A stretch of DNA of 64,000 bases from Apus apus (lineage: Eukaryota; Chordata; Aves; Apodiformes; Apodidae), in the NCBI RefSeq assembly GCF_020740795.1, contig NC_067312.1:39594905-39658904 (forward strand). The letters run 5' to 3'. Below, piece after piece: positions 57,649-64,000 of the stretch (position 1 is its first letter; each line of letters starts with the position of its first letter). Under the pieces are notes generated by a model. It searched no databases. It was not told the DNA's origin and saw only the letters and a program-made list of their open reading frames with translations. The translations under genes were made by a program, and so were the position numbers.

Positions 57649-60177
57649 CTCCTAAAGACCTTAGAATGCTTCTCTATTAGAATGCCACTTTGAAGGATTG
57701 AATCCACTTTGGATTTTAATCTTTTAATCATTGCACCTTCAGTAAGAGAGAGTAATTAAAAATCATATGACGGATTACAAAGGACAAAGTAAGAACCAAT
57801 ATTTCAAAAATATAATAACAAAGTACTTTGGAAAGGCAAATCTGATCTGCTGTTTCAATCAAGTTCTTTCCTAGAGGAGTTCTCCAGCAAAAACAAAGGA
57901 AGAAACAAAACAAAACACAACCAACCAAAAACCCAAAAACAGAACAAAAAAATTAAGAAGTTATACTGTGAATTATTATTTGTGATACCCTGCTCTTTTA
58001 TACTTGTTTGGATTAATATTATGCTTAATTATTGTTAGTGGTTTATATAACTTGACCCCTATGAAATTTCAAAAGCTTAATCCAAGCTGTAACTGAGCAG
58101 CCTGAAATTGCTGCAAGAAAAGGACGTAGCAAGTATTTTGCTTATGGGCTTTCAGACTAACATCATCATCAGTTTACAAGAATTTTTGTATATAAAGCAA
58201 CACTGAATGGTTAAAAAAACAAAAAACACATACACATAAAAAAACCCCAAAACCAATCAAAAAACCCCTCCAAAAACAAATAAGCTTTAATTTTTTTAAA
58301 TCTAGTTTTTAAAATTATTTTATCTCCATTAGTGCAAGTAAGACTGGAACAAAAACTGCGTTTCTGAGTATACATCCAAAAAATGAAGAGCTCAGAATTC
58401 TTTTCAAATGACAATTCTTCTCAGAGATTTTTTTTTTCTTTGCTTTGAGCATAACCTTTCAACCATGTTTTTAATTCATCAGCTGCAGAAGAGAAGTGGT
58501 ACTGGCATCTGCTTTCCTCCCAGAAAGGCAGTACTTTTTGGCAGGATTCTAATGACATCTTGGAGGAGAAGACTTCTTCTAAGACGCAGCAGGAAGACTG
58601 CTATTTTATGTAGTATTGGTGGGATGAAAATGTCCCTGTTTTACTAAATGGCAGATAATTGACTTGAAGGGGTTTCCTTGAGCGAGCAACAAGTAACTGG
58701 TGGATAACATTAGAATGACATAGTATGAGGAAGAGAATTGTGAGGAAAGCCTTTTTTTTTTTTAAGTCATGATGTAAAAAAAGTGGTCAAGGATATCTGA
58801 AGTAGAGACCTAGAGAGCCATATCCATTTTATAGAGTTTTAAATTAGAACTGCCCGCTGAGAGTGCACATGGAGACCAAGAAGAACCATAAACTTTATAA
58901 AAGGCTGTTTGTCCAAGAGCTACTTACTCAGATGGAATTGGCTCATTGGTCACTGACATCTCTAAAGAAAGTTCACAGAAAACTGTACAACCAAGGAAAG
59001 TAATTATAAACACACAAAAAGGCACAAAAGGATCTGAAATACTGTTTTCTATTTTATGGACTTACTGTGTGTATGCCTTTTACAGTCCTGAAAAAAAGCT
59101 AGAGAAATTTAATTCCACGCCTGTTCATACCCACAAATCCTTAGATCCCACAAAGCCAATGATTCTTCTCTCTATTCTGCTGCCTTCACCAGTGACCATA
59201 CCAAGAAAGATGTCCTAAAGGGAACAAATACAGTTAAAAAAAATTTCAAAACTTCTTTGTCAGCTTTTCTTAATCTCAGATCTTTTTTCTTTTTTCTTCT
59301 TCCCTGTCCCTGTAATTCTTTCTTTGCTATTCTCATTTACCTGTGGAGTTTCCCAAGCCCTAAGCTCTTCTTTGGCTAGTTCTGTTTTCTCTTTCCTAGG
59401 CAATCATCTCTCATCAGTCTATCAGTAAAAATGCTTTTTCAAAATCATCATGTAAGTTCACATCTTCTGCACAGTTTTACCACCCACCGACCTCTCATGT
59501 AATCCAGTAATTTGCTTTCTTTCTTCTTTCTCTTTCCAAACGAACATATGTATATAGGGAAACTTTTTCTTTTCTGTGACTCTATTCTGAAGTTTTGCTA
59601 GAAAGGAAGTGAAGGAAAGGACATTGTAGAAGTTAATGTCTAAGTGCTGTGAGTTTCCACCCCCCAAGAGGTAGTTCCTAAAACAGACTACATTTTTGTA
59701 GTATACCATGCAATTTTGCTTCTGGGTCTTGTATGACCATTACATGACTTCTGGCTAAGGACTCAGGCTGGAATTTCAAACTATAAAGAGCAATGAAAAT
59801 ATTAAAAAATCAACTATATAAGTTATCATAGAAGCATTTCAATTGGATTTTGAGACATCTGATTTTCTAAAGAAAAATTACAGGCATTTCAAGAGAAACA
59901 TGTATTTGCATTTTATATATGGGGATGGGAAGGAAGGAAAGGTACATTTCTTTCAGCTGAAGACAGCTGTGTTAGCCATAGATTTCTCATCAACCCTAAA
60001 CCTTAAAAAGTATACAAGCATGGTTTCAAGCCTGAATTTCATGGCATAACCAAAAAAACAACCTGACAAGGAAGTTGTTTCCACGCCGACTCATTTTTTT
60101 TTTCTTAGTAGGTATATAGCAATACCAAAGATTATATGATTAGGAATCAGGATTTAGAAACTTATTTCAAGTGCTGA
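57646..60177. other. Intergenic
   Basis: AT-rich, with A/C-rich low complexity near 57895-57950 and 58215-58280. No gene was seen. Confidence 0.4.
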
Positions 60178-60503
60178 ATCAGGGAAGGTTCAGATTGGGT
60201 ATTAGGAATAATTTATTTACTGAAAAATTGTCAGCCACTGGGACAGGTTACCAAGAGACATGGTAGATGCACCGTCTCTGGAGGTATTCAAGAAACATGT
60301 ACATGTGGCACTTCAGGGCATGCTCTAGTGGGCATGGTGGGTTTTTTGTGGGTTGTGTGTTGGTGGTTTTGTCGGGTGTGTGGTTGTGGGGATTTTTGTT
60401 GTTTGTTTGGGTGGGTTGCATTGCTTCCTACCCTCCCCCCTGCCCTGGAGGACTAGGTGACCTTAGAGGTCTTCTCCAACCATAACAATTCTGTGATTAT
60501 GAA
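60178..60503 (+). mobile_element. CR1 3' end with expanded G/T tract, + strand
   Basis: It contains ggttcagattgggtattagg, cactgggacaggttaccaag and cttcagggcatgctctagtg. A G/T-rich tract (60340-60420) follows, then agaggtcttctccaaccata and ttctgtgatta. It is diverged. Confidence 0.85.
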
Positions 60504-62550
60504 ATACCATAATACCTTTATAGGAGTACACAGGCACATAAGCTATCACTTTACAGTCAAACAACAGATGGCTGAAGACTCTGGCTGGACACCCATACTT
60601 GCAATGAACTAGACAAATTTATATACATTAAGATTCAAAATTAATAGTATACATCATATGCACATGTAACTTCAGCTCTCATTCTAAGTACCATGTGTTC
60701 TGACTTTTACTGGCTGATTCCTACTGCTTAGAAGTATTTATGTTGCCTTAGAAATATTAGTTGCCTAATACATGTCTAAAAACTGATTTTAACAAATCTG
60801 CTGAGACTTCATTAATTGTGGACACACCAGATAATTTTTCCCTAGGACAGTAGATAATGTTGTAAAGTAGGCAGCAATTACAACTTTTTTCCATTGTCCC
60901 TTCTCAGACTAAGTTTAAGCAGGAGGCAGATCTCCTTGACCAACGAAACAGATGTGTTTATTTTTCCTTTGCATTACCTTGTAGATTCATAATACACAAT
61001 TGAGTATTAAAAAAGGAAATAAATTATATTTTATTACTAATCTATATTGCTTATTCAGCATCTAGATACAGACTTTCCTTTTTCAGGTTCTACACTTGTT
61101 TAACAACCATTACTTGAAACTGTTATTCCTGATTTTTTTCTTTAGGTCCTACATCTTTACTCACTGCACCTCCCATAACAAAAATGCCCATCTGGTTATT
61201 TTGCTGCATCCTCCCTTCTCTTCCTTGTCATTTAATACAACCTTCAATTCCAAATTATTTTTTTTCCTGGCCTATAGGCCAAACCCTGACTTATTGTCCT
61301 AAGTTATCATCATTAGGAAATAAAATTGCCAAATACAAATCTTACTGCATTCCTTGATTGCAATGAATTGTGCCTTCCTCCTTCATTGAGAAATCTTAAC
61401 ACCATGGGAGAAGCAAAACAACTGCAAACTTAACACTTAAGCACTTGGCTATTCTGAGCCGCAAACAGAAAGGCAAAATGACTTCCCAGACATTAGAGAT
61501 TATGATAGAGGCAATTTTCTTCACTTATGCACCTAATTAGGTAACTGCCATTGCTTGCAATGTCTTTAGATCTCCAGTCCCCTTAGAAACAAACAAAAAA
61601 AAGCCACCAATCTACTCAAATGTTTCTCTGGAAGAGTAGGTAACGTGAATTTTCCAGCCATCACTGTACCAAGGATGGCCTTCTGCTTATTTAGGGTTTG
61701 GTTTTTTTTATATAGCTTTCTTCTCCCTTCAGAAAATACAAGCTTGTGTGGAAAAAAGGTTATACCTCTATAGAAAGCATATTCATTACAGAAGAAGGCA
61801 ATCTTACATTTTTTCAATCTAATTTTTATTCCAGAAGAAATCTAGATGCTTGGAAATTACAGCACTAGGCATTAAAGAAAAGCCCAGAACAACATAGGTG
61901 CTTCAGGATTTCTCTCTCTCAAATCCGTACCTCATCTGGGAAATCAGGTGTTAACAGGGTGATTTCTCACAGCCTCCACTGAGGAGTCCACTGCATGAGG
62001 CATAAATAAGCAATTCTTACCACATATAGCACCACAATATATTACATTTCTTCCTAATGTAACTGCAGTGATGCTAGGCAGAGGTTTAAGATTTACATAT
62101 AAACAGCTGCCAACACTCCAAGTTTCAAAGAGAAACTTTTTCCCAAAAGAGGACAGCATCAGATAAATCTTTGCCCTGATCTAGACCAATGCCTAACAGC
62201 TGAAGCAGAACACAGAAGGAGAATGCAAATTTTTCCATCTGAATCCTAAAAAAACCAAGCAGTTTTTAAAATTTTTTGCAAGCAAGTGTATAGATAAATC
62301 AATTCAAGGTTTCAGACTGTGAATTCTAAGGCTGCAGCTACCCTAAGTTCTGATTAAAGCACAGAGTGGGGCCAATTTCCAAACACAGTAGGAAGGTTGA
62401 ACAGCATTTCCCTACTCTTTTCTGTCAGTCTAGCTTTCTAGGGAGTCACCCTCACAGAGCTTTGCGTAAGACTAAGACAACTAACTTTGCTAGGCAAGGC
62501 AAAGGAAAGGAAACCTCCAACAAAAAGGATGTATTTGTCAATTACAGTTC
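60504..62550. other. Intergenic
   Basis: Unique AT-rich sequence. No gene or repeat was recognised. Confidence 0.4.
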
Positions 62551-63265
62551 CTTTATTAATGGTCCAGTGCAGCAACATTAACTGAAATAAATACAGTTAC
62601 TTGTATGCAATACAAAAATATAACCCCTCATAACGTTTACACTGTGCTAGGAATTACATATGGAGCTTAAATTTCTGATACATAACATTTTATCTTAAAT
62701 TATGTGGACAGGTACATTCAGCCAAATGAATGTGGTCACATTTTTTCTAATGTGAAGACAAACATAGGAAAAGCAGTTCATGCGTTCCGTGTATCCATAC
62801 ATCATACCTCAGTTAAGATTTGAGAGCAAAATTCAAGTTTTCCCTTTGCCACTGTTCTCAGATAGTACAGTGATAGACAGTTCTATAACCACACAGTGAA
62901 TTGCATTTTTCACAGTAGCATTTATTAGCAGATACAGAATTGTTCAGACAACCAGCTTAAGGCACAACGGTTTCCACAAAAGACACATGAAATTACTGGC
63001 AAAAAACAACTGTAAAGACAGCTTTGAGTGTTTAGCTACTGTACCACAATGAACAACAATCTACGCTTTGAGTACATTCCTGACAATGTTTTCAGTTGAA
63101 TAGTGTGTATTTATTCTTTTAAAAAAAGGGTAAAATATAAGATTTTGACATTTTTACAATCTCAAGAATGTCTCAAATCTTTGTAAAAAAAATATTCCCT
63201 TCATTCTTCCATAAAAAAAAAATCTCACTGTCACTCTTGCAAGACAATTCTTTTACAGACTTTTT
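62551..63265 (-). other. 3' UTR-like stretch, possible end of the next gene (TJP2 by synteny)
   Basis: On the - strand the stretch has AATAAA signals at 63111-63116, 62921-62926 and 62552-62557. The middle one (ctaataaatgctactgtg) is followed by a GT-rich element (cactgtgtggtt), as in a genuine polyadenylation site. In other vertebrates TJP2 lies next to ENTREP1 and would be expected on this strand. No TJP2 coding sequence is inside the window, so this rests on context only. Confidence 0.25.
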
Positions 63266-63365
63266 ACAGAACGACAGACTCACCTAGGCTGGAAAAGACC
63301 TTCAAGATCATAGAGTCCAACCATTAACCCTACTCTACCAAATCCAGCACTACATCATATCCCCA
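63266..63365 (-). mobile_element. CR1 3' end fragment, - strand
   Basis: It contains gactcacctaggctggaaaa, gaccttcaagatcatagagt and ccaaccattaaccctactct. Only about 100 bp remain. Confidence 0.85.
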
Positions 63366-64000
63366 GTTTCCAACACATTACATAGCAGAAGTCCACTAAA
63401 TGATTTTGTTGTCCTTTATAAGACTAATTGCTGATAAGTCCCCCCCACCAATTCTGAATCCATCTGGCTCTGCTATACAGGGAGCATAATACAGGGAGAC
63501 ATGTGGCTTTGGCCTGTGTGAGGCCTCAGACATGTGCATTACTGTTGCTAAAGCCTGCCCTGTGACTATGACCTTTCATCCTGGTCTATCTAGTTCAAGT
63601 GCTCTGCTGCTTGGGGAGCCACTGCACCCATGGCACTTTAGAAGACTACCACTTTAGCTGGCCACAAAGGCCATTAAAGTTGGAGCATGCACTGAGTACT
63701 GTTTTTAGATGGCACTTAGAAAGCACCCACAAAAGATTATCGGATCTCTTCCTAATTTAAAATATCTTAGAGAAAGACGCCAAATTGTCAGGTGCTTCAG
63801 AGGAACTAGCACAGAAGCTTCTACCATACTATCTCTCTCAGGACTCCTCCTCACTTGCCTTAAGGACTGTGAGTATGGAGCCCTGTGATCTTGTGCTTAT
63901 GTTTGCTGTGTTCTTATGTACTGCTTCTCTCTTTAGTGAGTAGTGGTTTGTGCACTGACTTTTTTCTGTGTCTGTAACTGGGACTGGCACTGAGGGAATC
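63366..64000. other. End of window, nothing recognised
   Basis: Unique sequence with no open frame or splice-supported exon that I can name. Confidence 0.4.

Noticed and set aside
1-64000. Bacterial-type systems, CRISPR arrays, phage or operons
   Set aside because: Introns, CR1 elements, LTRs and two vertebrate genes show that the window is avian nuclear DNA. No regular spacer-repeat array was seen.
1-64000. tRNA, rRNA or microRNA genes
   Set aside because: No tRNA A/B box pair with a cloverleaf and no rRNA segment was noticed by eye. A tRNAscan and small-RNA search would be needed to exclude them.

Overview
The window is vertebrate genomic DNA, almost certainly from a bird. It has two recognisable multi-exon protein genes with GT-AG introns, dense CR1 LINE copies carrying the avian tail (attctatg repeats), and solo LTRs of families familiar from avian endogenous retroviruses. 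There is no bacterial or phage content. In birds this gene pair lies on the Z chromosome, which matches human 9q21 (established synteny, not testable here). The number of CR1 copies, two of them young and nearly identical, suggests a CR1-rich lineage such as Piciformes, but this is only an inference.

Layout. (1) 1-7.8 kb: the last three coding exons of APBA1 (Mint1/X11-alpha) on the + strand. They encode the second PDZ domain and the C-terminal tail, and CR1 insertions fill the last intron. (2) 7.8-15.9 kb: the APBA1 3' UTR and the convergent intergenic/3' UTR space. (3) 15.9-45.0 kb: the complete coding region of ENTREP1 (FAM189A2) on the - strand, in 11 coding exons that join into a 565-residue four-TM protein once one anomalous extra base in exon 4 is set aside. 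Its first exon lies in a GC-rich island at 44.5-45.3 kb. Introns hold solo LTRs, LTR fragments and many CR1 copies, some nested. (4) 45.3-64 kb: mostly non-coding, with old CR1 fragments, a microsatellite, a pyrimidine-rich minisatellite and, near the end, a 3' UTR-like stretch on the - strand that could belong to the next gene (TJP2 by synteny; unproven).

How the genes relate. APBA1 is a neuronal PTB-PDZ adaptor. ENTREP1 is an endosomal four-TM protein that recruits ITCH-type HECT ligases through PPxY motifs and interacts with epsin. They are convergent neighbours with no known common pathway. The APBA1-ENTREP1 arrangement mirrors the paralogous APBA2-FAM189A1 arrangement, which is why the paralogue assignment was checked on the C-terminal residues.

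Main anomalies. ENTREP1 exon 4 is 127 nt where the frame needs 126, with the extra base in an A/T homopolymer. A cryptic acceptor 10 nt further in would restore the frame. Exon 8 contains a second, strong-looking donor. An LTR ends about 25 bp from the exon 9 donor. Inverted copies of one LTR family flank exons 3-8. I saw no convincing wholly new biological system in this window.
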